Source: Candidatus Poribacteria bacterium (GTDB lineage: Bacteria > Poribacteria > WGA-4E > WGA-3G). From it: a stretch of DNA of 56,079 nucleotides. Shown here one piece after another: positions 24,047 through 34,485 of this stretch. The notes beneath the pieces were generated by a model, which was given only the letters and a program-made list of their open reading frames with translations, made no database searches and was not told the origin of the DNA. The position numbers and the translations under genes were made by a program. Position 1 is the stretch's first letter. The number at the start of each line of letters is the position of its first letter. The stretch covers positions 1 through 56,079 of the forward strand of contig JAJDTJ010000057.1 of NCBI GenBank assembly GCA_022827225.1. The letters run 5' to 3'.

Positions 24047-26921
24047 TATAAAAAACAAAACTTCCACTTTCGCAGATCGGCACATCGGTCCCCGTTCTGA
24101 AGATATTCAACGGATGTTGACAACGCTGGGGTATTCTTCGATAGAGGGTTTCATTGAAGATGTCGTACCAGCCGATATTCGCTCATCGTCAACCTTCAAT
24201 CTAAATGGAAATGTGAGTGGGCTTTCGGAACCGGAAGTGCTTGCTGCCCTGAAAGAGATCGCCGCCGACAATCAAGTTTTCCGTTCTTTTATCGGAATGG
24301 GGTACTATAACTGCTTTGTCCCGCCAGTTATCCAACGGAACATTCTGGAGAATCCCGGTTGGTACACCCAATACACCGCCTATCAGGCAGAGATTTCACA
24401 AGGGCGCTTAGAAGCGTTGCTAAACTTCCAAACGATGGTTATAGATTTAACCGGTCTCCCTATTGCAAACGCCTCCCTTCTTGATGAGGCGACAGCTGCC
24501 GCTGAAGCTATGACGATGTGTTTCGGAAAATCAACGCAGAAAGACTGGCACAACTTTTTTGTTTCAGAAACATGCCATCCACAAACAATTGCCGTTTTAC
24601 AAACACGTGCCGAACCGCTCGGCATTGCATTACAAATTGGTGACCATCGTGATGTCAGTTTTGACACACCGATCTTAGGTGCCATCGTACAATATCCAGC
24701 GACAGATGGTACGATCTACGATTACCATCAATTCGCCAAACAAGTGTATGCCGCTGGAGGTTTGTTCGTTACGGCTACAGACCTACTATCACTCACCTTA
24801 TTGAAACCGCCTGGCGAATTTGGCGCAGATATTGTCATCGGCAACTCGCAACGGTTCGGTGTTCCGCTTGGCTATGGCGGTCCTCATGCTGCCTTCCTCT
24901 CAACGCGTGAAGAACTTAAACGGAACATCCCGGGACGGATTGCCGGTGTTTCCCACGATGTAAACGGTAAAACCGCCATCCGATTGGCACTCCAGACACG
25001 CGAACAGCACATACGACGTGAAAAGGCGACAAGCAACATCTGCACCGCACAAGTACTGCTCGCTGTTATGGCAGGGATGTACGCAGTCTATCACGGACCC
25101 AACGGACTTAAACGAATCGCTGAACATGTACACTCACACACCTGCACACTACGAACTCGACTTGAAGCACTCGGCTATACCACTGGAGAATCTCCCAGTT
25201 TTGATACAATTTCTGTTAACGTTCCAGCGGAAGCAACAGAAAAATTACTTGCTTCTGCCCGCGCGAGACAGATAAACTTACGAGCAATTGATTCAACACA
25301 TATCGGCATCTCATTGGATGAGACAGTAACATCAGACGATGTTGAAGAACTTCAGCAGATTTTCGCGGAAAATAGTGCGGGAAATACAAAGCACCCTCCC
25401 GCTCTTCCGCCCGTCCAGTCTTTCACTTCTATCCCTATAGAATTGCAACGCGAAAGCTCTTATCTGACGCATCCTGTTTTCAATAGTTACCACTCTGAGA
25501 CCGAGGTGCTCCGTTATATCCACAGGCTCCAAACCAAAGACCTCTCCCTCGTAAACGCGATGATACCGCTCGGCTCCTGTACAATGAAACTCAACGCTAC
25601 AACGGAAATGGTACCGGTAACATGGCGTGAGTTCGGTGAACTGCACCCGTTCGTTCCACAAGAGCAGGCAGCAGGCTACCAGCACCTGTTTTCGCAATTG
25701 GAGACATGGTTGGCCAAGATAACCGGTTATAGTGGCATCTCACTGCAGCCCAACGCAGGCTCACAAGGTGAATATGCAGGGTTGTTAGTCATTCGCCAAT
25801 ACCACCAGAGTCGTGGAGAGTCGCATCGCGATGTCTGTCTGATTCCGACGTCTGCACACGGCACGAATCCTGCGAGTGCTGTCATGGCAGGCATGCAAGT
25901 CGTCGTCGTCGCCTGTGATTCGGACGGAAATATTGATCTTGACGATCTCCGAACCAAAGCGGACGAACACCGCGACACTCTTGCCGCCGCGATGATTACG
26001 TATCCATCAACACACGGTGTTTTTGAAGAGAAAATTCGAGAAATTTGCGATATTGTCCATCAAGCCGGTGGACAGGTCTACATGGATGGTGCGAATCTGA
26101 ACGCGCTTGTCGGTATTGCGCAGCCAGCGGATATTGGAGCGGACGTTTGCCATTTGAACCTCCACAAAACCTTTTGTATCCCTCACGGTGGTGGCGGACC
26201 AGGAATGGGACCGATTGGTGTGAAAGCACATCTCACAGATTTCTTGCCGACACATCCGGTCGTCTCTGTCGGTGGTAAAGATGGCATCGGTGCCGTATCC
26301 GCAGCACCGTGGGGGAGTCCCGGAATTCTGCCGATCTCTTGGACGTATATCGCTATGATGGGAGCAGAGGGTCTCACGTCCGCGACAGAAGTTGCGATCC
26401 TTAACGCCAACTACATTGCGAAAAAACTTACACCTCACTATCCTGTGCTTTATACAGGCAGCCACGGCTTAGTTGCCCACGAGTGTATTATTGATTTGCG
26501 CGACTTTAAAAAGAGTGCCGACATAGATGTGACAGATGTAGCAAAACGGTTGATGGATTACGGATTCCACGCCCCGACCGTCTCTTGGCCTGTGCCGGGC
26601 GCTATGATGATTGAACCGACAGAAAGCGAATCGAAAGCGGAATTAGACCGGTTCTGTGATGCCCTTATCTCGATTCGTGAAGAGATCGCTGAGATTGAGA
26701 CCCGGGCTGCCGATCCGCAAAACAATGTCTTGAAAAACGCCCCGCACACGGTGGAGATGGTCACGCAGTCCGATTGGTGTCACCCATACTCGCGCGAAAA
26801 AGCAGCGTTTCCGAAGCCGTGGGTACGTGATGCTAAGTTTTGGCCCGCTGTAGCACGTATCAACGAAGTTTACGGGGATAGGAATCTGATGTGTGCCTGT
26901 CCTCCGCTTGATGAATATTAA
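24039..26921 (+). CDS. gcvP: Glycine dehydrogenase (decarboxylating), full-length P protein
   Basis: 960 residues from the ATG at 24039, beginning with the conserved [17 protein letters not shown]; the open frame extends upstream inside gcvH but is not used. Both halves are fused, as in proteobacteria and eukaryotes, rather than split into gcvPA and gcvPB. The PLP site is seen in [20 protein letters not shown] (about 704-723), with the Schiff-base lysine in L-H-K-T. It decarboxylates glycine and loads the aminomethyl group on lipoyl-GcvH. No gcvL is nearby; lipoamide dehydrogenase must come from elsewhere. Confidence 0.97.
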   Translation: MLDIKNKTSTFADRHIGPRSEDIQRMLTTLGYSSIEGFIEDVVPADIRSSSTFNLNGNVSGLSEPEVLAALKEIAADNQVFRSFIGMGYYNCFVPPVIQRNILENPGWYTQYTAYQAEISQGRLEALLNFQTMVIDLTGLPIANASLLDEATAAAEAMTMCFGKSTQKDWHNFFVSETCHPQTIAVLQTRAEPLGIALQIGDHRDVSFDTPILGAIVQYPATDGTIYDYHQFAKQVYAAGGLFVTATDLLSLTLLKPPGEFGADIVIGNSQRFGVPLGYGGPHAAFLSTREELKRNIPGRIAGVSHDVNGKTAIRLALQTREQHIRREKATSNICTAQVLLAVMAGMYAVYHGPNGLKRIAEHVHSHTCTLRTRLEALGYTTGESPSFDTISVNVPAEATEKLLASARARQINLRAIDSTHIGISLDETVTSDDVEELQQIFAENSAGNTKHPPALPPVQSFTSIPIELQRESSYLTHPVFNSYHSETEVLRYIHRLQTKDLSLVNAMIPLGSCTMKLNATTEMVPVTWREFGELHPFVPQEQAAGYQHLFSQLETWLAKITGYSGISLQPNAGSQGEYAGLLVIRQYHQSRGESHRDVCLIPTSAHGTNPASAVMAGMQVVVVACDSDGNIDLDDLRTKADEHRDTLAAAMITYPSTHGVFEEKIREICDIVHQAGGQVYMDGANLNALVGIAQPADIGADVCHLNLHKTFCIPHGGGGPGMGPIGVKAHLTDFLPTHPVVSVGGKDGIGAVSAAPWGSPGILPISWTYIAMMGAEGLTSATEVAILNANYIAKKLTPHYPVLYTGSHGLVAHECIIDLRDFKKSADIDVTDVAKRLMDYGFHAPTVSWPVPGAMMIEPTESESKAELDRFCDALISIREEIAEIETRAADPQNNVLKNAPHTVEMVTQSDWCHPYSREKAAFPKPWVRDAKFWPAVARINEVYGDRNLMCACPPLDEY

Positions 26922-27021
26922 AGGAAAAATAGCAAAATTTACATCACTCAAATTCGGTTAACTTAATCGAAAACCACCGTGGAACGTAGTGGAACGGTGA
27001 CCAGATTTAAGAATTAAAAAT

Positions 27022-28428
27022 ATGAAAGCAATAATAATAGGTGCAGGAGAAGTCGGGTTTCATACAGCTAAACTTCTCACCGTTGAACATAACGATGTTG
27101 TACTCATAGACGAATCCGAAGCCGCGTGTGACCGGGTGAATGAACAATTGGATTTGCAGACTTTACGCGGATCGGGTGCCTCGCCGCGTCTTCTAAAAAC
27201 CGCTGGCATTGAAGAAGCCGGGCTCCTCATCGCCGTTACAAATAGCGATGAAATTAATATACTCGCTTGCCAGATTGCTGATAAGTACAACGTTGAAACC
27301 AAAATCGCGCGTGTCTCAAATCCTGACTATTTCTCGACAGAAAGTGGATTGACCGCCGAGGACTTTGGGATCGACCTGCTGATTAACCCAGAGCGGCTCT
27401 GCGTTGAGGAATTCGTCAAACTTTTGCAAGTACCTGAAGCCAGAGAGATTGTCGAATTTGAGGACGGTAGGATACAACTCGTCTCCTTTCGTGTTAAGCA
27501 ATCGAACCCCCTGATTGGAAAATCGCTCGCCGAATTAAACGCAAACGGATTGATCAACGACACCCGCTTCCCGGCTATTAGTCGGCGTGGACCTTCTAAA
27601 AACGGAAAACCCGCCAGTAATGGCGATAGACACATTATTATTCCGAGTGGAAATGATGTTTTGCAACAAGGGGACGATGTTTTTGTTATCGGCAGCGCGA
27701 TTGCCGTTGAACAGCTGCTACGGATCAGCGGCATCAGGTTCAATGAGCGACTTGATAGTGTGATCATCTTCGGGGCGAGTCCTATCGGTATTGAACTCGC
27801 TCGCGTACTTGAAGAAATGGATACTAACGTCAAACTCATTGAAGCCGACCAGGTCAATGCTGAACGCGCATCTCGGGGACTCAGACGCACCACCGTCTTA
27901 CACGGTAATTATCTCAAATTCAGACTCCTTGAAGAGGCAGGGATAGCTGACACCGACGGATTCGTTTCTGTTACAGGGGATGATGAAGACGATATTATGG
28001 CATGTATGACGGCAAAGGAACACGGCGCACAACGCGTACTTGCCCTCGTCCAGCAGCCGAGTTATCTGCCGTTGTTAGCCCGTATCCCACGGCTTGATAG
28101 CGCAGTCAGTCGGCATCTCACCGTCGTTAGCAATATCCTTAGGCTTATCAGGCACGGAAACATAATTTCTGTGGCTTCACTCCACGGAATAGATGCCGAA
28201 GTTATTGAAATCGCCGCCGGCATCAACGCAAAAATTGTTCATAAAGAACTCTCACACTTCAAAACAAAATTCCCAGAAAATGCTTTTATCTGTGCGATTT
28301 TTCGGCGAGAGAGACTCATTATCCCCACAGGACAGTCTGTTATCCAACCCGCTGATCGCGTTATTGTTTTCAGTATGCCTGAAGCGATTCCAGTTGTCGA
28401 GGACCTATTCGCCGAACGGAGAAACTAA
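27022..28428 (+). CDS. trkA: Trk system potassium uptake protein TrkA
   Basis: 468 residues with two tandem KTN/RCK modules. The first begins MKAIIIGAGEVGFHTAKLL (GxGxxG nucleotide-binding loop), followed by a TrkA-C domain (KQSNPLIGKSLAELNANGL); the second begins VIIFGASPIGIELARVLEEM (about 250-269) with its own TrkA-C part. It is the peripheral cytoplasmic NAD(H)/nucleotide-gated regulator of the TrkH channel. trkH follows after a 143-bp spacer that contains a MITE-like repeat. Confidence 0.93.
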   Translation: MKAIIIGAGEVGFHTAKLLTVEHNDVVLIDESEAACDRVNEQLDLQTLRGSGASPRLLKTAGIEEAGLLIAVTNSDEINILACQIADKYNVETKIARVSNPDYFSTESGLTAEDFGIDLLINPERLCVEEFVKLLQVPEAREIVEFEDGRIQLVSFRVKQSNPLIGKSLAELNANGLINDTRFPAISRRGPSKNGKPASNGDRHIIIPSGNDVLQQGDDVFVIGSAIAVEQLLRISGIRFNERLDSVIIFGASPIGIELARVLEEMDTNVKLIEADQVNAERASRGLRRTTVLHGNYLKFRLLEEAGIADTDGFVSVTGDDEDDIMACMTAKEHGAQRVLALVQQPSYLPLLARIPRLDSAVSRHLTVVSNILRLIRHGNIISVASLHGIDAEVIEIAAGINAKIVHKELSHFKTKFPENAFICAIFRRERLIIPTGQSVIQPADRVIVFSMPEAIPVVEDLFAERRN

Positions 28429-28431
28429 ATG

Positions 28432-28536
28432 GTTATAAGTTATAAGTACGTGGTTAAGAGGTTTGTTGTGGTAATTGAAAGAAAAGCTTGCACCACAAGA
28501 GGTTTACCTCTCACCTCTTAACTTATAACTAAAAGG
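28432..28536. repeat. MITE-like inverted repeat, family A, copy 1
   Basis: The trkA-trkH spacer starts with GTTATAAG and GGTTAAGAGG and ends with ACCTCTTAACTTATAAC in inverse orientation, enclosing further complementary segments (TTGTGG / CCACAA). The same ends occur in the element at 48799-48930. Confidence 0.6.
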
Positions 28537-28571
28537 TTTTCGCAGAAAAACCGTACTGATAACTATAAAAC

Positions 28572-30077
28572 ATGAGTCTGAAATTAATCTTTTACACGCT
28601 CGGTAATTTGCTGATCTGTCTCGCTGGGACTATGCTACTGCCGTTGGGCGTGGCTATCTATTATCGGGTAAGCATCGGCGAGGCACACAACGATTTAGTG
28701 GCGTTTGTTATCTCGGCGGCGATAACACTCATTACTGGTTTGATCCTCAGGTTTAGCCTGCGGGAACGGCAGGCGGAACTCGGTATCCGTGAAGGTTTTG
28801 CCGTTGTCGCTTTGGCATGGGGTGTAGTCGCACTTTTCGGGGCACTTCCGTATCAGTTAGCAGGTGTATTTCACATTGATGAACGTTCACCGTGGACAGC
28901 ATTTTCTTTCTGCTATTTTGAGTCTATGGCTGGCTTTTCAACGACTGGTGCCACAGTCCTAACAGAAATTGAACGCCTTTCACACGCCATGCTCTTTTGG
29001 CGGAGTTTCACGCACTGGCTCGGCGGCATGGGAATCGTCGTCCTCGCTGTCGCTATTCTTCCAATGCTCGGGATCGGTGGTATGCAGCTCTTCCGCGCTG
29101 AAGCACCCGGACCGCAGACCGATCGACTCACCCCACGCATTACACAAACCGCCAAACTTCTCTGGGGTGTTTATGTCCTACTCTCTATCCTCGAAGTTAT
29201 ACTCCTGATGTTAGGAAAAATGACGCTCTTTGACGCACTCTGCCATACCTTCAGCACTATGGCGACCGGTGGATTCTCGACAAAAAACGCAAGTATCGGT
29301 CATTATAATAGCGTCTACATTGATATGGTTATCTGTGTGTTTATGTTTCTTGCAGGCACTAACTTTGCACTCCACTATCGTGCCCTCCGAGGCAACGTTA
29401 AAGCGTATTTTCAAGATACAGAATTCAAATTCTATTGCACTGTGATCGCTGTCGGCATCACCTTAATCTCGTGGAATACGATCAGATTTCAGGTCAATGG
29501 CGAAATCCCTTACGATTCGATGTGGACATCGCTCCGTTACGCGACTTTTCAGGTGCTATCTATCATCACAACGACAGGGTACGGAACTGCTGATTTCGAG
29601 CAGTGGCCCGCCCTCTCCCAATTCATTTTAGTGACACTTATGTTCTATGGCGGATGTGCAGGGTCTACGGCGGGTGGGATGAAGCAGGTACGGTTCCTCC
29701 TCCTCATCAAACAAAGCCGTGCTGAAATTAAGCGGCTTATCTTTCCACACGCTGTACTTCCGATTCGTGTTAACGAACGCATCGTTCCGCGTGAAGTGAT
29801 GACGAATGTCCTCGGATTTTTTTTCTTTTTTATCGGGATTTTTGCCATCGTAACCTGCATCATGACGACTTTAGGGCTTGACCTCGTTAGTGCCGCAGGC
29901 GCGACAATCGCAGCGATGGGCAACATCGGACCTGGCTTGGGGAGTGTAGGTCCGACTGACAACTATGCGCATATTCATACAGTCGGAAAATTTGTTCTCT
30001 CCTTCTGTATGCTACTCGGACGCTTAGAACTTTACACAGTCCTTATTCTATTTTCACCGAATTTCTGGAAGGGTTAG
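28572..30077 (+). CDS. trkH: Trk system potassium channel subunit TrkH
   Basis: 501 residues with the four-times-repeated M1-P-M2 plan of Trk/Ktr channels. The selectivity-filter loops are visible: FSTTGATVL (about 118-126), MATGGFSTKN (about 230-239), TTTGYGT (about 335-341) and MGNIGPGLG (about 455-463). MFYGGCAGSTAGGMKQVRF (about 358-376) is another family hallmark. It carries K+ (with H+ or Na+) through the inner membrane under TrkA control. pdxH begins 10 bp downstream. Confidence 0.94.
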   Translation: MSLKLIFYTLGNLLICLAGTMLLPLGVAIYYRVSIGEAHNDLVAFVISAAITLITGLILRFSLRERQAELGIREGFAVVALAWGVVALFGALPYQLAGVFHIDERSPWTAFSFCYFESMAGFSTTGATVLTEIERLSHAMLFWRSFTHWLGGMGIVVLAVAILPMLGIGGMQLFRAEAPGPQTDRLTPRITQTAKLLWGVYVLLSILEVILLMLGKMTLFDALCHTFSTMATGGFSTKNASIGHYNSVYIDMVICVFMFLAGTNFALHYRALRGNVKAYFQDTEFKFYCTVIAVGITLISWNTIRFQVNGEIPYDSMWTSLRYATFQVLSIITTTGYGTADFEQWPALSQFILVTLMFYGGCAGSTAGGMKQVRFLLLIKQSRAEIKRLIFPHAVLPIRVNERIVPREVMTNVLGFFFFFIGIFAIVTCIMTTLGLDLVSAAGATIAAMGNIGPGLGSVGPTDNYAHIHTVGKFVLSFCMLLGRLELYTVLILFSPNFWKG

Positions 30078-30087
30078 AAAATTTCTT

Positions 30088-30738
30088 ATGGCAATGAATA
30101 CCGATAAACTCCGTAGAGAATACAGTGCACATAAAGGAAACCTGCTTGAAGAAAACGCTTCATCAGATCCGTTTACGCAATTTGAACGTTGGTTCGCGGA
30201 TGCTGTTGATACTAAACTCGATTTGCCGGATGCAATGACCTTGGCGACCGCTACGAAAGATGGCGTTCCGTCCGCTCGGATGGTCGTCCTGAGAGGTTTT
30301 GACGAAAGGGGGTTCTGTTTCTATACCGATTATGGGAGCCAGAAAGGGAAAGAGATCGCTGAGAACCCGCATGCTGCATTGGTCTTCTATTGGCGTGAAC
30401 TCGATCGACAGGTCCGGAGTACCGGCACCATTGAAAAAATGAGCGCGGAGGAATCGGATGCCTATTTTGCCAGTCGCCCCGTGAGCAGTCAACTCGCCGT
30501 TTGGACAGAACGCCAAAGTCTCGTGATCTCACGGAGGGAACATCTCACGGAAAATTTTCAACAGGCAGAACAGACGTATGCGTCCGACGACATTCCGCGT
30601 CCGCCGCATTGGGGAGGCTACCGCCTCATACCGAATCTGTTTGAATTCTGGCAAGGCTGCCCAAGCCGCCTCCACGATCGACTCTGTTATACGCTGCAAC
30701 CTGATGGCAGGTGGGAAATGACGCGGCTTTCCCCGTGA
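30088..30738 (+). CDS. pdxH: Pyridoxamine 5'-phosphate oxidase
   Basis: 216 residues, normal length. The FMN-binding split barrel is recognisable by ARMVVLRGFDERGFCFYTDY (about 63-82), GSQKGKEIAENPHAALVFYW (about 83-102) and RQVRSTGTIEKMS; the C-terminal WGGYRLIPNLFEFWQGCPSR (about 173-192) and HDRLCY hold the substrate-binding arginine. It oxidises PNP/PMP to pyridoxal 5'-phosphate, the cofactor of GcvP. Two starts (MAM) are possible; the first is used here. Confidence 0.95.
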   Translation: MAMNTDKLRREYSAHKGNLLEENASSDPFTQFERWFADAVDTKLDLPDAMTLATATKDGVPSARMVVLRGFDERGFCFYTDYGSQKGKEIAENPHAALVFYWRELDRQVRSTGTIEKMSAEESDAYFASRPVSSQLAVWTERQSLVISRREHLTENFQQAEQTYASDDIPRPPHWGGYRLIPNLFEFWQGCPSRLHDRLCYTLQPDGRWEMTRLSP

Positions 30739-30782
30739 ATTTACCGTTTTGATAGATGCATCAGAAAATTCTCGAAAATTAC

Positions 30783-30812
30783 TTGACATCCACTCCAGAT
30801 TCTTATTAAACT
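30783..30812 (+). promoter_or_regulatory. Candidate distal nuo promoter
   Basis: Consensus TTGACA (30783-30788), an 18-bp spacer and TAAACT (30807-30812; 4/6 matches). Confidence 0.5.
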
Positions 30813-30928
30813 TGATAGACTATCTTCTTCGATGGCATCCGAGCGATATTAAATATCTCTTAAAAGCAGGCAAAACAGATAGACACTGAAGAATTTATTT
30901 TTACATTTCATTTTTTTTTCAAAAAAAC

Positions 30929-30957
30929 TTGACAATGTTTTTAAAATATGAGAAACT
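30929..30957 (+). promoter_or_regulatory. Candidate proximal nuo promoter
   Basis: Consensus TTGACA (30929-30934) directly after A/T tracts, a 17-bp spacer and GAAACT (30952-30957), a weak -10. The perfect -35 suggests a regulated or activator-assisted promoter. Confidence 0.45.
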
Positions 30958-31062
30958 ATTAAGCATATTAGAAGAATCTGTTTGCGAATCTCAATTAACC
31001 TTCACTTTGGCGAAGTTTGAAAGCCAATTAATAATGTGTGAGGACAAAATAGATTAGAAACA

Positions 31063-31431
31063 ATGTTAATAGATTATCTTCCGATCTTATTGTTAGGGTT
31101 GTTTGCAGTGCTCTTTGCAGCGGCTAACCTCGCCCTGACCCACATTCTTGGACCCAAACGTCCTAATCGCGTCAAACTCTCCGTTTACGAATCCGGCGTA
31201 CGCCCAGTCGGTGATGCAAGACAACGATTTACCATCCGATTCGATCTCATTGCGATGCTCTTTATTATCTTTGACATTGAGGTGGTTTTCCTCTATCCGT
31301 GGGCTGTGGTCTTCAAGAATTTCTCCGAAACAAGCGGTTTATTTATTTTAGTTGAAATGCTGGTATTTATCGGCATTCTACTTCTCGGCTATATCTATGC
31401 GTGGAAAAAAGGAGGTTTAACATGGGATTAG
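31063..31431 (+). CDS. nuoA: NADH-quinone oxidoreductase subunit A
   Basis: 122 residues, three transmembrane helices (about 5-27, 63-84, 92-112). [20 protein letters not shown] (about 31-50) and [20 protein letters not shown] (about 56-75) are the conserved NuoA loop and helix. It is part of the membrane arm near the quinone site. Its 3' end overlaps nuoB by 10 bp. Confidence 0.95.
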   Translation: MLIDYLPILLLGLFAVLFAAANLALTHILGPKRPNRVKLSVYESGVRPVGDARQRFTIRFDLIAMLFIIFDIEVVFLYPWAVVFKNFSETSGLFILVEMLVFIGILLLGYIYAWKKGGLTWD

Positions 31432-31949
31432 CCAAAACTGATACCCAAAGTGCACAAGACGTAGGGCAAACAGATGGGAACATCATCACGACAACGATTG
31501 ATAGGGTCATCAACTGGGGACGAAAAAACTCGCTCTGGCCGATGCCATTCGGTACCGCCTGCTGCGCAATTGAGATGATGGCGACCTTGGCTTCCAAGTT
31601 TGACCTTTCTCGGTTCGGTTCTGAGGCGATCCGTTTTTCGCCGCGCCAATCCGATCTCCTTATCGTTTCCGGCAGAATCTCGATTAAAATGATGCCTGTG
31701 TTGAAACGCATCTATGACCAGATGCCGGATCCGAAATGGGTCATTTCGATGGGGGCATGTGCTTCCTGCGGCGGTGTCTTTGATACCTATACCCTCATTC
31801 AAGGCGTTGATCAATTTATACCCGTTGATGTCTACATCCCCGGATGCCCACCGCGACCCGAAGACCTCATTGATGCTGTCCTACAGGTACAGCAAAAAAT
31901 CGCCAGTGGTGCTTCGCCTAAAGGCGTAGAACATCTCCTTGAAACTTAA
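31422..31949 (+). CDS. nuoB: NADH-quinone oxidoreductase subunit B
   Basis: 175 residues from the ATG at 31422, which has AAAGGAGG upstream. All ligands of cluster N2 are present: the double cysteine in [12 protein letters not shown] (written F-G-T-A-C-C), then [11 protein letters not shown] and [14 protein letters not shown]2 passes electrons to quinone next to NuoD. Strong Shine-Dalgarno sequence and overlap with nuoA indicate tight co-expression. Confidence 0.96.
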   Translation: MGLAKTDTQSAQDVGQTDGNIITTTIDRVINWGRKNSLWPMPFGTACCAIEMMATLASKFDLSRFGSEAIRFSPRQSDLLIVSGRISIKMMPVLKRIYDQMPDPKWVISMGACASCGGVFDTYTLIQGVDQFIPVDVYIPGCPPRPEDLIDAVLQVQQKIASGASPKGVEHLLET

Positions 31950-31979
31950 AAAGGAAAAAAGGAACAATAGAGGCAGTCT

Positions 31980-32528
31980 ATGAACGAAGAGAAAGAAGTT
32001 GAAGAACAACCGAAACCTCTTATCCTCCAAAAATTAGAGGAACATCACGCCGATGCCCTCTTATCACAGGACGAAATACGCGGGACCATCGTCGTTGTTT
32101 TACGTAAAGAACAGGCTTACGCTGTTCTGGAATACCTAAAAACAGACCCTGAACTCGCCTATACTTTTCTTGTTGATGTTACAGCGGTTGATAATTCACA
32201 GATGGAATCCGAATTAATGCAGTTTGACTACGCAAGGTTCATGGTCGTCTACCAACTTTATTCGTATCAGGGACAGTGTCGCGTTCGCGTAAAAGTTCCT
32301 GTCCATGAAAACGACCTGAATATCCCGTCTGTTACCGGATTGTGGCGAGGTGCGAACTGGTTGGAACGCGAGACTTATGACATGTTCGGTATCAACTTTG
32401 ATGGTCACCCTGATCTGCGTCGGATCCTGATGCCTGACGATTTTGAGGGACACCCGCTTCAAAAGGATTATCCACTCCGCGGGCGCGGCGAACGCGAAAG
32501 TTTTAATTTCGACAAACAGAATGTGTAA
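31980..32528 (+). CDS. nuoC: NADH-quinone oxidoreductase subunit C
   Basis: 182 residues, separate from nuoD (not fused). The conserved core [10 protein letters not shown] (about 62-71), [20 protein letters not shown] (about 101-120), [20 protein letters not shown] (about 124-143) and [19 protein letters not shown] (about 156-174) is the 30-kDa subunit signature. It is part of the peripheral arm. The N-terminal 20 residues are acidic and variable. Confidence 0.95.
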   Translation: MNEEKEVEEQPKPLILQKLEEHHADALLSQDEIRGTIVVVLRKEQAYAVLEYLKTDPELAYTFLVDVTAVDNSQMESELMQFDYARFMVVYQLYSYQGQCRVRVKVPVHENDLNIPSVTGLWRGANWLERETYDMFGINFDGHPDLRRILMPDDFEGHPLQKDYPLRGRGERESFNFDKQNV

Positions 32529-32532
32529 AAAA

Positions 32533-32620
32533 AGCGGTCAGTGGTCGGCAGTTAGCAAAAAAAGAGGCGTTCTGTCCGCTTATGTCTTTACTAATGGCTG
32601 CTAACCGACGGCTGATGGCT
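32533..32620. repeat. MITE-like inverted repeat, family B, between nuoC and nuoD
   Basis: AGCGGTCAGTGGTCGGCAGT-TAGC (32533-32556) is mirrored by GCTAACCGACGGCTGATGGC-T (32600-32620), with about 43 bp between. Related ends are seen in the nuoG-nuoH, nuoJ-nuoK and nuoK-nuoL spacers. Confidence 0.6.
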
Positions 32621-32639
32621 TTAAAAAAGGAGTATGATA

Positions 32640-33836
32640 ATGCAAGGTGGGCTGGAACGCGCCACAGGCGAGAAGATGGTCCTCAACTTCGGTCCGCAAC
32701 ATCCGGCAACACACGGCACCCTGCGCATCGTGTTAGAACTTGATGGCGAATCCGTTTTGAAGGCAACGCCACATGCTGGCTATCTGCACACCGGGTTCGA
32801 GAAACTCGGTGAACACTTGGATTACAACCAGTACATTGTCGTTACAGACCGGATGAACTATCTCTCACCGTTGTCAAACAATTTCGGGTACGTCCTTGCT
32901 GTCGAACAATTGCTTGACATTGAAGTGCCCAAACGGTGTCAATATATCCGTATTTTAATGGCGGAACTCTCACGCGTCGCGGATCATTTGCTATGGTTAG
33001 GGACAGCTGCGCTCGACTTAGGCGCGTTCTCGGTGTTCCTCTATAGTTTCCGAGAACGGGAGAAGTTGTATAGCATCTTTGAAAAAACAACTGGTGCGCG
33101 ATTAACCACCAGTTACACGCGTGTCGGTGGTGTCCTCCGCGACCTTTATGAGGGTTGTGAGGAAGATGTCCGACAATTCGTCAGCAACTTTCCTAAAGCA
33201 TTGAAGGAGACCCATACGCTCCTCACCCGGAACCGGATCTGGATGGATCGCACGAAAGGTGTCGGCCCCATTTCGGCTGATGATGCGGTTAGCTATGGGC
33301 TAACAGGTCCCTGTCTCCGAGCCACAGGTGTAGCGCATGACATACGCAAGGCTGAACCGTATTCCAGTTACGATGAAGTGACGTTCGACGTACCAGTAGG
33401 AACCAATGGTGATGCCTACGATCGTTACCTTGTTCGGATGGAAGAGATGATTCAGAGCTGTGGTATCATTACCCAAGTATTAGACAATATGCCTGACGGA
33501 CCCGTCAACGTCGAAGATAACAAGATTACGATGCCGAACAAGTCCGATGCTTATGGACATATTGAAGGATTAATCCATCACTTTAAGGTTGTTATGGATG
33601 GACATGGCGTGCAGCCGCCAAAAGGTGATCACTATTGTGCAACAGAATCCCCGAACGGTGAACTCGGCTTTTATATTGTCAGCGATGGCAGCGGCACCGC
33701 CTATCGTATTCGCATCCGTCCACCGAGTTTCTTCCACTTCCAAGCACTACCACACATGTTAGAGGGTGGAATGGTCTCAGATACTGTGGCTGTCTTGGGG
33801 AGTCTGAATGTCATCGCGGGCGAGTTGGATCGGTAA
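32640..33836 (+). CDS. nuoD: NADH-quinone oxidoreductase subunit D
   Basis: 398 residues. There are two nearby ATGs; the second (32640) is chosen because AAAGGAG ends seven bases before it and only one base before the first (32634). The sequence has LNFGPQHPATHGTLRIVLEL (about 15-34), HTGFEKL, YLSPLSNNFGYVLAVE, and RIRPPSFFHFQAL near the end, all typical of the 49-kDa subunit, including the histidine of the quinone pocket. It works with NuoB in quinone reduction. Confidence 0.96.
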   Translation: MQGGLERATGEKMVLNFGPQHPATHGTLRIVLELDGESVLKATPHAGYLHTGFEKLGEHLDYNQYIVVTDRMNYLSPLSNNFGYVLAVEQLLDIEVPKRCQYIRILMAELSRVADHLLWLGTAALDLGAFSVFLYSFREREKLYSIFEKTTGARLTTSYTRVGGVLRDLYEGCEEDVRQFVSNFPKALKETHTLLTRNRIWMDRTKGVGPISADDAVSYGLTGPCLRATGVAHDIRKAEPYSSYDEVTFDVPVGTNGDAYDRYLVRMEEMIQSCGIITQVLDNMPDGPVNVEDNKITMPNKSDAYGHIEGLIHHFKVVMDGHGVQPPKGDHYCATESPNGELGFYIVSDGSGTAYRIRIRPPSFFHFQALPHMLEGGMVSDTVAVLGSLNVIAGELDR

Positions 33837-33873
33837 CATTGTCAGAACGTATGATCTGGGTTAGGAGAATGCA

Positions 33874-34215
33874 ATGGAACTCAAAGGCATTATGCTTTTT
33901 GTCAAAGACATGAAGACTGTGATCGCTTTTTATAGGGATGTCATCGGATTAATACCGGACGAAGACCAACCCTTCCCAGAAAACCGATTTTTCCGTTTTC
34001 ATGCAGGGGCTTGCACGTTGTGTCTCCATAGTGCAAGCAAACCCAACGAAGGCAGACAAAAACTGATGTTTCACGTTGAAAGCGTCAGCGCTGTTCATCA
34101 GCATATAAAATCGAAAGGGAAACGGTTACGGAAACTTGAAAATGAAAATGGGCATGCCATTTTCGATATCCGCGATCCAGAAGGCAACCGCATCCAGTTT
34201 TACGGAAACTATTAA
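33874..34215 (+). CDS. VOC/glyoxalase-family protein
   Basis: 113 residues forming one vicinal-oxygen-chelate unit: MELKGIMLFVKDMKTVIAFY (1-20), FFRFHAGACTLCLHSAS (about 39-55), and a terminal FDIRDPEGNRIQFYGNY (about 97-113). Family members bind a divalent metal and act as lyases, dioxygenases or resistance proteins. The substrate cannot be inferred. It follows nuoD by 37 bp and is not a normal complex I gene. Confidence 0.8.
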   Translation: MELKGIMLFVKDMKTVIAFYRDVIGLIPDEDQPFPENRFFRFHAGACTLCLHSASKPNEGRQKLMFHVESVSAVHQHIKSKGKRLRKLENENGHAIFDIRDPEGNRIQFYGNY

Positions 34216-34247
34216 TTGTACTTTGTAAGTAGAACTTACTGGAACCA

Positions 34248-34481
34248 ATGCATTTTGAAATCATTGGCACAATCGAAAATATTGAAACGATTGCTGTGGG
34301 TGGGCGAATCCGTGAGATTCAGAGGCTCCGTAAACAATTTGGTTCTCGGAGATGGCGGAAACTTAAAGGTGTTGCCGATATTCGCTTGACTAACGGTCAT
34401 ATTCGGAGAGCAGAGGTTCATTGGTATGAAGCGCATGGAATTGGTAGAAAGAAAATGAAAATCAAGCGATTTCTGGACTAA
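34248..34481 (+). CDS. Small basic conserved protein, first of a pair
   Basis: 77 residues, strongly basic (GRIREIQRLRKQFGSRRWRK, about 19-38), ending RRAEVHWYEAHGIGRKKMKI-K-R-F-L-D. I recall closely similar small proteins of unknown function in cyanobacteria and other large genomes. It is followed after 4 bp by an acidic protein of the same size, a layout like toxin-antitoxin pairs. Function unknown; nucleic-acid binding is plausible because of the charge. Confidence 0.6.
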   Translation: MHFEIIGTIENIETIAVGGRIREIQRLRKQFGSRRWRKLKGVADIRLTNGHIRRAEVHWYEAHGIGRKKMKIKRFLD

Positions 34482-34485
34482 AATT

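Larger units (their letters stand above)
30739..31062. other. Promoter region of the nuo cluster
   Basis: A 324-bp AT-rich spacer. It holds two promoter-like sites (30783-30812 and 30929-30957), the second just behind T9 and A7 tracts that could act as UP-like or bent DNA. No gene, repeat family or terminator hairpin was recognised. Transcription from the sites gives leaders of about 100 or 245 nt before nuoA. Confidence 0.5.
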
